The position numbers were made by a program, and so were the translations under genes. From assembly GCA_964631175.1 (NCBI GenBank), contig CAZVWH010000079.1, positions 1 to 13,239 on the forward strand: 13,239 bases of DNA. Reading direction: 5' to 3'. Below, one piece after another: positions 7,133 through 13,239 of this stretch. This stretch comes from CAZVWH01 sp964631175. GTDB taxonomy: Bacteria > Planctomycetota > Phycisphaerae > Sedimentisphaerales > Anaerobacaceae. Positions within the stretch are counted from its first letter, which is position 1. Every line of letters begins with the position of its first letter. The notes under the pieces are model-generated. The model was not told where the DNA came from. It made no database searches and saw only the letters and a list, made by a program, of their open reading frames with translations.

Positions 7133-7519
7133 ATGTGGCTGCCAAAAGATAAAAGAAGGTTATTGAGTTACTACCATTCACAAGTGGGTTGTGCTGGTAT
7201 ATGCCAACGAGACCCATCTGAGCTTGAGAACGCATTACATGCAAAAACCAAGCAAACAAAAGATAGGATTGATGAAAAATATGTTATGAATGTAATTAAA
7301 TCATTGCGGAAACATGGCCTTATCAAGTCTCAAAGTAAGGTTAGTGATACCGGTCAGATAGAGGTTGAATTGACTCAAGAGGCGATAAATCTCGGCAGGA
7401 AATACAGCTCTAAAATTGGTACTTTAGGTGTCTGGTTTACCGAATATATATGGTTTTGGATTGTATTAAGTGTCATAATCAGTCTCATTGGAGTAATAGT
7501 TACGATTATTATTGCATAG
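7133..7519 (+). CDS. Hypothetical tail-anchored membrane protein with a possible winged-helix domain
   Basis: I do not recognise this 128-residue protein. The soluble part (1-100) is basic. Residues about 50-90, YVMNVIKSLRKHGLIKSQ then VSDTGQIEVELTQEAINLG, look like a recognition helix followed by a beta wing as in winged-helix proteins; this is a visual impression. A single hydrophobic segment (about 106-127) lies at the very C-terminus, which would anchor it in the membrane with the soluble part in the cytoplasm. Cys20 and Cys24 are the only cysteines. The ATG at 7133 has AGGA 10 bases upstream. It sits alone between repeats on both sides (7065-7099 and 7527-7583), separating dnaE from tmk, and its AT-rich codons differ from dnaE, so it may be a late arrival. 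It could be a membrane-bound regulator; confidence in function is low. Confidence 0.7.
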   Translation: MWLPKDKRRLLSYYHSQVGCAGICQRDPSELENALHAKTKQTKDRIDEKYVMNVIKSLRKHGLIKSQSKVSDTGQIEVELTQEAINLGRKYSSKIGTLGVWFTEYIWFWIVLSVIISLIGVIVTIIIA

Positions 7520-7526
7520 TCATAGC

Positions 7527-7583
7527 GGTAGGGTGGGGCTTGCCCCACTATTATCTTATCGGTGGGCTAAAGCCCACCCTACC
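7527..7583. repeat. Compound palindrome between the hypothetical gene and tmk
   Basis: GGTAGGGTGGG (7527-7537) is the exact reverse complement of 7573-7583. Each half also folds alone: GTGGGGCTTGCCCCAC (7533-7548) and GGTGGGCTAAAGCCCACC (7561-7578). The symmetrical two-hairpin design resembles REP/BIME-type elements. It could also act as a two-way terminator, but no T-run follows on the plus strand. Confidence 0.7.
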
Positions 7584-7620
7584 TTAAAAGTGACACTTAT
7601 CAAATTTTAGGCAACTAAAC

Positions 7621-8322
7621 ATGCCTGAACCTAAGAAGCTGACAGGTAAGTTCGTTGTTCTTGATGGGCCGGACGGCTGCGGAAAGACAGTCCAATTAAA
7701 TTTGCTCGCTAAATATCTCAAGGGCAAGGAACTGGAAGTGATACAAACCAACGATCCCGGTGGTACTAAGATTGGAAACCAAATTAGCCGTCTTCTCAAA
7801 TACGATGCTCAAGGTCCTATGGATGTTCAGACAGAAGTTATGTTATTCATGGCTTCGCGAGCACAGCTTGTTATGGAGGTAATTGAACCTGCATTACAAA
7901 CAGGTAAAGTAGTTTTGTGTGACAGATTTATATCTGCCACATGCGCTTACCAAGGTAGCAGCGGGTACCCCATTGAGAAAATAATTAAGCTTGGAAAATT
8001 AGCAGTTGGAGATATTTGGCCTAACTTAACAATAATAATCGATATACCGGTCGAGGAGGGCCTCGTGCGTACTGGACGCAAACCATATCAAAAAACTAAA
8101 GTAAACCACGAAGATGCTAACCAGAGTTACTTATTTGAAAACGTTGTTATAGATAGATTCGATTCCAGGCCTTTAGAATACCACAGAAGGGTCAGAAAAG
8201 AGTTCCTCAGATTACCAGAATATTACCCTGGAGTTGTGAAAATAGTAAATGGGAGCAATTGTAATATTGAAACAGTTCATGGAAAGATATTGCAGCTTAT
8301 CTCAGAGGTGAGTTTAACATAA
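7621..8322 (+). CDS. tmk: Thymidylate kinase (dTMP kinase)
   Basis: It phosphorylates dTMP to dTDP in the cytoplasm, the step before dTTP. The 233-residue protein has the P-loop GPDGCGKT (16-23), the substrate motif NDPGGT (44-49), the MASRAQL motif with Arg80, and the DRF motif (101-103) followed by AYQG. Two things are unusual. The motif normally reads EPGGT and here has Asp45 in place of Glu. The LID region, from GLVRTGRK to VIDRFDS, is roughly 15-20 residues longer than in the E. coli or Bacillus enzymes, making the protein larger than the usual 205-215. The TAA stop directly abuts the holB ATG, so the two genes form an operon, as in many bacteria. The ATG at 7621 lacks a clear ribosome site. 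Confidence 0.93.
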   Translation: MPEPKKLTGKFVVLDGPDGCGKTVQLNLLAKYLKGKELEVIQTNDPGGTKIGNQISRLLKYDAQGPMDVQTEVMLFMASRAQLVMEVIEPALQTGKVVLCDRFISATCAYQGSSGYPIEKIIKLGKLAVGDIWPNLTIIIDIPVEEGLVRTGRKPYQKTKVNHEDANQSYLFENVVIDRFDSRPLEYHRRVRKEFLRLPEYYPGVVKIVNGSNCNIETVHGKILQLISEVSLT

Positions 8323-9444
8323 ATGTCATTCAAGGAAATTTTTTGTCAGGATAAGGCGATCGCAATATTGCAAAAGGCTTTTGCCTCGGGCAAATGGGCT
8401 CATGCGTATATCTTTGCCGGGGCAGAAGGAGTAGGCAAATTTAAGACCGCCCATGAATGGGCAAAGCTGCTTCTATGTAAGAATCCGTCCAGGGAAGATG
8501 GCTTCGCCGATAGTTGCATCTCTTGCCGGTCCTGCCAATGCTTCGAAGCCGGCACACACGCCGATTTCAATCACGTCTATAAGGAATTAGTAGAATTCAC
8601 TAAAGATAATAAGGGCAGAAAGACACCCGTTGACTTGCCCATAGACGTCATTCGAGAGTTCTTGATAGAAAAAGTGCCGACTAAACCGATACTTTCACAA
8701 AGAAAGGTCTTCGTGGTCAGCGAAGCGGAAAGGTTAAATGCCGCTTCGCAGAATGCGCTGTTGAAGGTCCTGGAAGAGCCGCCTGCATATTGCTGTATCA
8801 TCCTGCTATGCACCCGTTTAGAAAGGCTTTTACCTACTACCAAATCCAGATGCCAAATAATTCGGTTCGGTCCGATAGATGAAGATAGGATAATCGAAAG
8901 GCTCAAAGAGATGGGCCTTGAGCAACGAAAGGCTCAATACTTTGCCCGCCTGTCAATGGGCAGCTTAGGAACAGCGTGTCGCTGGGCTGAGCTTGAATTG
9001 GCTAATGCAAATCTTTATCAAACTAAAGACAGACTGGTAAGCTCCTTAGCCGACTTCCAATTTGCCGATGCGGTGGAGTTGGCCCAGGAGTTTTTGGACG
9101 AGAGTAAAAGAATCGCTGCTGTTTGGGACAGTCTTGATAAGACCACAAGCAAAACCGACATAAATCGAAGAGCTCAAAAAACTCTTATACAAATAATAAT
9201 ATCCGCTTTGTATGATGCAATGAGGTTGAATGTCACATCAGAACAAGCTGGGATTAACTTCGAACAAAAAGAACAGATAGGAAAGATAGCCGAACGCTTC
9301 AATGCCGAACGAGCCGTCCTAATGATTGAGGATTGCTATAGGACACTGCGCCTGATTGAGGCTGGAGTCAACGAGAAGCTTATTTTCGAGCAGCTATTGT
9401 TAAACCTCGCGGATTCTGATATAATCGATTTTGTGCAATATTGA
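8323..9444 (+). CDS. holB: DNA polymerase III delta-prime subunit (clamp loader)
   Basis: This 373-residue AAA+ protein is the delta-prime subunit, which with DnaX and delta opens and loads the sliding clamp. Domain I holds a degenerate P-loop GAEGVGKF (33-40) and a zinc module with Cys52, Cys65, Cys68 and Cys71. SEAERLNAASQNALLKVLEEPP follows (133-154), and the SRC motif at 175-177 provides the arginine finger to the neighbouring DnaX. The usual Ser/Thr after the P-loop lysine is Phe40, consistent with a subunit that does not hydrolyse ATP. The C-terminal collar domain is about 230-373. Length and the absence of a tau extension argue against dnaX. The ATG begins at the base after the tmk stop. 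Confidence 0.92.
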   Translation: MSFKEIFCQDKAIAILQKAFASGKWAHAYIFAGAEGVGKFKTAHEWAKLLLCKNPSREDGFADSCISCRSCQCFEAGTHADFNHVYKELVEFTKDNKGRKTPVDLPIDVIREFLIEKVPTKPILSQRKVFVVSEAERLNAASQNALLKVLEEPPAYCCIILLCTRLERLLPTTKSRCQIIRFGPIDEDRIIERLKEMGLEQRKAQYFARLSMGSLGTACRWAELELANANLYQTKDRLVSSLADFQFADAVELAQEFLDESKRIAAVWDSLDKTTSKTDINRRAQKTLIQIIISALYDAMRLNVTSEQAGINFEQKEQIGKIAERFNAERAVLMIEDCYRTLRLIEAGVNEKLIFEQLLLNLADSDIIDFVQY

Positions 9445-9474
9445 GAAGACCTACACGTTAAACATGATTGTGAA

Positions 9475-9518
9475 CCCCGCGCTAAACCCGTCCTGAGCCG
9501 GGTCGAAGGATCGCGGGG
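9475..9518. repeat. Palindrome-flanked dispersed repeat after holB
   Basis: CCCCGCG (9475-9481) and CGCGGGG (9512-9518) are perfect inverted arms. Between them lies the 25-base unit 9487-9511 that also occurs inside the hydrolase gene at 1436-1460 with one mismatch. This intergenic copy shows the likely complete form of the element, with arms the coding copy lacks. Confidence 0.7.
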
Positions 9519-9537
9519 CTAAATATTTCTTGTATTT

Positions 9538-9561
9538 AGCCCCCCAATTCATTGGGGGGCT
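9538..9561 (+). terminator. Strong hairpin after tmk-holB, possible terminator or palindromic repeat
   Basis: AGCCCCCCAA (9538-9547) pairs with TTGGGGGGCT (9552-9561) around a 4-base loop. The following ttataaaatgattta is AT-rich but not a clean T-run. It lies 94 bases after the holB stop and 42 before ricT. Termination is plausible, and a REP-like repeat is the alternative. Confidence 0.5.
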
Positions 9562-9603
9562 TATAAAATGATTTATTGTTGGTTTGTCTTTGAGGTAAAC
9601 TGA

Positions 9604-10581
9604 ATGCCTGAGGTTTCAGAAGTAAAGCCCAAGTGGGTAAAAAATAAAAAAAATATGATGGTTCGCTACAGCCGGATGAGCACGCTCGGCTTCTTCGAGC
9701 ATAACGAAAGCAAAATACCAAAAATCAGTACCCGCGTGATTGTGGAAACCGATAAAGGTCTTGAATTGGGTTATCTTGTGGGCCAGCTTAGCTCTTACAA
9801 AGCCGGACGACTTAGATTAAGCAACGACCAGATAAAAAGTTATTTCGATAACAGCGGTATAGAACTTCCATGCGAGCAGGCTGGTAAATTTGTCCGTTAC
9901 GCGACCGCTGCAGATATAAATGAAGAGCAGCACCTGAAAAAAATCGCAAGAGAAGAGACAGAATGCTGCAGGCGTTTCGCGAAGGAAATGAGCCTGCCGA
10001 TGAAAATAGTTGACGCCGAACACATATTCGGCGGCGAACGGATTATCTTCTATTTTATGGCTGACGGCCGAGTGGACTTCCGTGAGCTGGTAAAGAGGCT
10101 GGCGCAGGAATACCAGACAAGGATCGAAATGCGCCAAATCGGCTCACGTGACGAAGCTAAGCTGCTTGGCGATGTGGAAAGCTGCGGGCAAGAGTGCTGC
10201 TGCAGAAGGTTTCTTAAACTGCTCAAGCCCGTTAATATGCGGATGGCCAAGATGCAAAAGGCTACGCTCGATCCTTCAAAGATTTCCGGCTATTGCGGCA
10301 GATTGAAATGTTGTCTTCGCTACGAAGATAAAACCTATATCGAACTTGAAAAACGACTGCCCAAGAAAAATACCAGGGTAAAAACCAAGCACGGCGAAGG
10401 CAAAGTTGTCGATAACCAGATATTGACCCAACTTGTTGTAGTTGAATATGATAGTGGCGGAAAAGTTGCTGTGCCTGTCGAAGAAATAGAAATAGTCTCC
10501 TTACCAGTACGTGCAAATAAAAAACGAGACAATGCCAGGCATAATACCGAAGAAGACATCGAGGAAAATAAAGAGCAGTAG
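9604..10581 (+). CDS. ricT: RicT/YaaT family PSP1-domain protein
   Basis: The 325-residue protein closely follows Bacillus RicT (YaaT): MKIVDAEHIFGGERIIFYFMADGRVDFRELVKRLA, then RQIGSRDEAKLLGDV, then the cysteine clusters CGQECCC (194-200) and YCGRLKCCLRYE (230-241). In Bacillus, RicT joins RicA and RicF in a complex that carries [4Fe-4S] clusters, acts with RNase Y in mRNA maturation, and influences development. The cysteines here are intact, so cluster binding is likely. No ricA or ricF gene is in this window. The N-terminal 95 residues form the variable first half, and the last 40 residues are a charged tail. The ATG at 9604 has GAGGT 7 bases upstream. metG begins 16 bases after the stop, so the two are probably co-transcribed. 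Confidence 0.9.
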   Translation: MPEVSEVKPKWVKNKKNMMVRYSRMSTLGFFEHNESKIPKISTRVIVETDKGLELGYLVGQLSSYKAGRLRLSNDQIKSYFDNSGIELPCEQAGKFVRYATAADINEEQHLKKIAREETECCRRFAKEMSLPMKIVDAEHIFGGERIIFYFMADGRVDFRELVKRLAQEYQTRIEMRQIGSRDEAKLLGDVESCGQECCCRRFLKLLKPVNMRMAKMQKATLDPSKISGYCGRLKCCLRYEDKTYIELEKRLPKKNTRVKTKHGEGKVVDNQILTQLVVVEYDSGGKVAVPVEEIEIVSLPVRANKKRDNARHNTEEDIEENKEQ

Positions 10582-10597
10582 TAATTAAGGAAATAAC

Positions 10598-12637
10598 ATG
10601 CCCCGTAAAATCATCGTAACATCAGCTTTGCCTTACGCTAACGGCCCAATACACATGGGGCATTTGGTTGAGTATCTTCAAACCGATATCTGGGTTCGCT
10701 TTCAGAAAATGTGCGGCAATCAATGCCTTTACTTTTGTGCCGATGACACACACGGCACGCCGGTGATGATAAGCGCACGTGCCGCTGGAATAAGCCCGGA
10801 AGTGCTAATTGAGCGAATGCACAAGGAGCACATAGCTGACTTCGGCAGTTTTTATATCGAATTCGATAATTATTACACAACCCACTCTCCCGAAAATAGA
10901 TTTTTTAGCGAGCTTATTTTCAACCACTTGAACGAAGCAGGCTTCATCGTTAAACGAGACGTTGAACAAGCCTATTGCGAGAAATGCAAAATGTCACTGC
11001 CGGATAGATTCATCCGTGGTACTTGTCCTCGGTGCAAAGCTGAAAACCAGTACGGTGACTCGTGTGAGATTTGTGGTGCCACCTACAGCAGTTCCGAGCT
11101 GATTAATCCATACTGTGCAACTTGCAGGACCACACCGGTTTTGAAAACGTCTGAGCACTACTTTTTCAAGCTGGTTGAGCTTGAAAAACAATTAAAAGAC
11201 CTTATCGCTGGAGGATATATTCAAAAATCAGTGGCAAATAAACTCAATGAATGGTTCAAAGCAGGCCTGAAGGACTGGGACATATCGCGAGATGGACCCT
11301 ATTTCGGCTTTAAAATACCCGGAGAAGAAAACAAATTCTTCTATGTCTGGCTGGATGCACCAATTGGATATATGGCTTCAGTAAAAAATTACTGTGACGG
11401 CAATAACTTGGATTTCGACAAGCTTTGGAACAGTGGCGAATACGAGCTATATCATTTCATCGGCAAGGACATAATGTATTTTCATGCGTTGTTCTGGCCG
11501 GCAATGTTAATGGGAGCCAATTTTAAAACCGCCGACAAGCTTTTCGTCCACGGTTTTTTGACCGTAAACGGCGAAAAAATGAGCAAATCTCGCGGAACTT
11601 TTATCAATGCCAAAACCTATTTGAAGCACTTGAATCCCGAATATTTACGATACTACTACGCAAGCAAGCTGACCAATAGTATCGACGATATAGATTTGAA
11701 GACGGAGGATTTTATAAATAAAATCAATTCCGACCTTGTCGGCAAATTCGCGAACTTATCGTCCCGCTCCGGCCTGATGCTGACGAAAAAATTAAATGGC
11801 CGGCTTGGTCAATTAAATCAGAGCGGCGTTGAGTTAATCAATAAGCTCACCGCTGCCAAAGAAAATATTATCGATAACTATGAGAAGCTTAAATTTGCCG
11901 CTGTCGTTCGGACAATTACCGCTTTGGCTGACGAGGCGAACCGATATGTCGAACAAAATCAGCCCTGGGTGACTATCAAAAATGATCCGGAAAAAACGCG
12001 AGCTACCTTAACCGCTGTGATAAATGCTGTTAAAATCTTGACTATTTATTTAAAACCTATTTTGCCCAAATATGCTGAAAAAGTAGAAAGCTTTCTTAAC
12101 CTAAACGGATTAAATTTTACAGATGTGGATACGGTGTTGGAGAATCATAAAATAAACGATTTCCAACGGTTGTTTGAGAGGATTGATAAAAAATCGGTCG
12201 AGAGCCCGAGGGGACAGGTAAGTGCAATGATTGAAGAAAGTAGAGAAACTCAAGATGCCCAGGCGTCCAGACCTGCGGAAGGTCAGCCACAATCAGCAGA
12301 GCCATTCAAGCCGGAATGTTCCATCGAGGATTTCGCAAAGATAGACCTGCGAATCGCCAAGGTCATAAAGGCCGAACCTGTCGCCGGTGCCGATAAACTG
12401 CTGCGTCTGGTTTTGGATGTGGGCGGCCCACAAAAAACATGTATGGCCGCTATAGCACAGGCCTATAAGCCAGAGGAGCTGACTGGTAAAACTGTAATAT
12501 ATTTTGCCAATCTGAAGCCCAGACAGATGAGGTTTGGTTTGTCGGAAGGTATGATCCTGGCAGCCGGTACCGGCAGAAAAGATATCTATATGCTTACCGC
12601 AGATGCCGGCGTAATGCCTGGGCAGAAAGTGCTTTGA
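10598..12637 (+). CDS. metG: Methionyl-tRNA synthetase with C-terminal tRNA-binding domain
   Basis: This 679-residue enzyme charges tRNA-Met with methionine. It has the class I signature HMGH (19-22) and KMSKS (327-331). Four CxxC pairs (127/130, 143/146, 156/159, 173/176) make the double zinc knuckle of the MetRS group that includes E. coli. The helical anticodon-binding domain spans about 355-525. The C-terminal Arc1p/EMAP-II-like tRNA-binding domain (about 574-679, from CSIEDFAKIDLRIAKV) also supports dimer formation in this family. The linker of about 45 residues between them contains a translated dispersed repeat (12194-12217, SVESPRGQ) and low-complexity sequence. The ATG follows AAGGAAA by a short distance. 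No T-box or other riboswitch fits the 16-base gap after ricT, so regulation presumably depends on upstream promoters. Confidence 0.96.
   Translation: MPRKIIVTSALPYANGPIHMGHLVEYLQTDIWVRFQKMCGNQCLYFCADDTHGTPVMISARAAGISPEVLIERMHKEHIADFGSFYIEFDNYYTTHSPENRFFSELIFNHLNEAGFIVKRDVEQAYCEKCKMSLPDRFIRGTCPRCKAENQYGDSCEICGATYSSSELINPYCATCRTTPVLKTSEHYFFKLVELEKQLKDLIAGGYIQKSVANKLNEWFKAGLKDWDISRDGPYFGFKIPGEENKFFYVWLDAPIGYMASVKNYCDGNNLDFDKLWNSGEYELYHFIGKDIMYFHALFWPAMLMGANFKTADKLFVHGFLTVNGEKMSKSRGTFINAKTYLKHLNPEYLRYYYASKLTNSIDDIDLKTEDFINKINSDLVGKFANLSSRSGLMLTKKLNGRLGQLNQSGVELINKLTAAKENIIDNYEKLKFAAVVRTITALADEANRYVEQNQPWVTIKNDPEKTRATLTAVINAVKILTIYLKPILPKYAEKVESFLNLNGLNFTDVDTVLENHKINDFQRLFERIDKKSVESPRGQVSAMIEESRETQDAQASRPAEGQPQSAEPFKPECSIEDFAKIDLRIAKVIKAEPVAGADKLLRLVLDVGGPQKTCMAAIAQAYKPEELTGKTVIYFANLKPRQMRFGLSEGMILAAGTGRKDIYMLTADAGVMPGQKVL
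12194..12217 (+). repeat. Dispersed repeat inside metG (copy 2)
   Basis: Bases 12194-12213 are identical to 443-462 in the hydrolase gene, and 12194-12217 match at 23 of 24. Here the element is read in the sense direction and adds SVESPRGQ to the linker between the anticodon-binding and tRNA-binding domains, where length can vary without harm. Confidence 0.8.
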
Positions 12638-12644
12638 CCAAAAA

Positions 12645-12701
12645 ATGGTGACTGGTTAAATGGTGGTTGGTTAAATAATTAATTCAACAACCAATGACCA
12701 T
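12645..12701. repeat. Imperfect repeat array between metG and the PVC-restricted gene
   Basis: Two adjacent 15-base units, atggtgactggttaa (12645-12659) and atggtggttggttaa (12660-12674), differ at two positions. A third, inverted copy (12689-12701, 11 of 13 to the unit) follows, so the block can fold back on itself. The metG stop is 7 bases upstream and the next start 27 bases downstream. Confidence 0.6.
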
Positions 12702-12728
12702 ATCAGTTCTGCGGTGAGAAAATCAAAG

Positions 12729-13082
12729 ATGAAAAAGAACATCGAAGAAATTGCCAGGGAAAACGGCCGATATAGTCCCAAAGCGATTAGGTTCGTTTAT
12801 GAAGGACTTGGCTATACTGCTAAAGAAGTTGCCACTAAGCCTACCCACGTAAGCGGCCATACATTATGCGAGGGACTTAAGAAGCTGGCTATCGAAAAGT
12901 GGGGCAGACTGGCAATGCTTGTTCTTAATACCTGGGGCGTTAAAACAACTCGTGATTTTGGTGAAATTGTTTATCTGATGATAAAAAATGAATGGATGAG
13001 CGCCCAACCCAACGACACCATTGACGACTTCAACGACCTCTACGATTTCAAAACCGTATTCAAAGATCGATTCAAGTTCTAA
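12729..13082 (+). CDS. Minf_1886 family protein restricted to Planctomycetes and Verrucomicrobia
   Basis: The 117-residue protein matches, from memory, the conserved hypothetical family TIGR04138 (Minf_1886). The matching blocks are YSPKAIRFVYEGLGYT, then HVSGHTLCEGLKKLAIEKWG, then MLVLNTWGVKTTRDFGEIVYLMI, and finally DFNDLYDFKTVF. It has no signal peptide or membrane segment and is presumably cytoplasmic. Its function is unknown. The ATG at 12729 (MKKNIEEIARE) is preferred over a GTG at 12714, which adds only five residues. No strong ribosome site is visible. It follows metG in the same direction after a repeat block and may be transcribed with it. Confidence 0.88.
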   Translation: MKKNIEEIARENGRYSPKAIRFVYEGLGYTAKEVATKPTHVSGHTLCEGLKKLAIEKWGRLAMLVLNTWGVKTTRDFGEIVYLMIKNEWMSAQPNDTIDDFNDLYDFKTVFKDRFKF

Positions 13083-13115
13083 TCAGTCGGCCTTGAAGAA
13101 TAATACCAATTGTGA

Positions 13116-13238
13116 TTAATCCTTGTGCCTCACATATTTAAGCCAGCTTGTGGATTCAATATATATTGGCTCAGCAGCGTCATAAATCACATCAGATAAC
13201 CCAGCAAAAGCGCTGTAATTAAGTACGATTGCTATTAC
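13116..13238 (-). CDS. C-terminal end of an unknown protein, 5' part beyond the window
   Basis: On the minus strand one frame is open from the right edge for 40 codons to a TAA at 13116-13118 and encodes a peptide ending IYIESTSWLKYVRHKD. It is tail to tail with the preceding gene, 33 bases apart, which is a normal convergent layout. Too little is visible to name a family, and an open frame of this length could arise by chance. Confidence 0.4.
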   Translation of the reverse strand, partial: VIAIVLNYSAFAGLSDVIYDAAEPIYIESTSWLKYVRHKD

Positions 13239-13239
13239 A

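Noticed and set aside
8323..9444. DnaX (gamma/tau) as the identity of the clamp-loader gene
   Set aside because: The P-loop lacks the Ser/Thr needed for ATP hydrolysis, there is no tau extension, and the position after tmk is the classic holB place.
10582..10597. T-box or S-box leader for metG
   Set aside because: Only 16 bases separate ricT and metG, far too short for such a riboswitch.
1..13239. CRISPR array or insertion sequence
   Set aside because: The repeats are dispersed or at most two adjacent units with no regular spacers, and no transposase or Cas sequence is present.

Overview
The window reads as housekeeping chromosome from a bacterium of the PVC group, most likely Planctomycetota. 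The best lineage marker is the small gene at 12729-13082. It matches, from memory of the family, the conserved protein restricted to Planctomycetes and Verrucomicrobia (Minf_1886 family, TIGR04138). Moderate GC, mixed use of Shine-Dalgarno sites and many palindromic dispersed repeats fit a Phycisphaerae-type genome, but that finer placement is inference. No rRNA, tRNA, CRISPR array, transposase, phage gene or classical defence system was seen.

Left part (1-2903, all minus strand): a tight cluster transcribed right to left. It encodes an ECF-type sigma factor, a zinc-binding anti-sigma factor with two membrane segments, a YbjQ/UPF0145 protein, and an exported alpha/beta hydrolase that runs off the left edge. 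Gaps of 2, 4 and 40 bases suggest one operon, in which an envelope signal sensed by the anti-sigma factor could release the sigma factor.

Middle (2904-7620): a repeat-rich divergent intergenic region carries a good sigma-70-like promoter and a 54-base palindrome in front of dnaE, the replicative DNA polymerase III alpha subunit. dnaE is followed by a hairpin, a dispersed repeat, and a small unrecognised tail-anchored protein gene.

Right part (7621-13082, plus strand): tmk, holB, ricT, metG, then the PVC-restricted gene. The tmk-holB-ricT order, with a methionyl-tRNA synthetase gene close by, is an old arrangement also known from Firmicutes. Functionally it joins dTTP supply, the clamp loader, RNA-maturation or signalling factor RicT, and translation. 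At the right edge the last 40 codons of an unknown minus-strand gene are visible.

No new enzymatic system is evident. The most unusual feature is a set of short dispersed repeats that fill nearly every intergenic gap and also sit in frame inside genes. A 20-base identical element lies in both the hydrolase gene and metG, in opposite orientations relative to the two genes. A second element lies in the hydrolase gene and again downstream of holB. A third, hairpin-forming element lies at the 5' end of the sigma gene. A degenerate copy may account for a loop insertion in dnaE.
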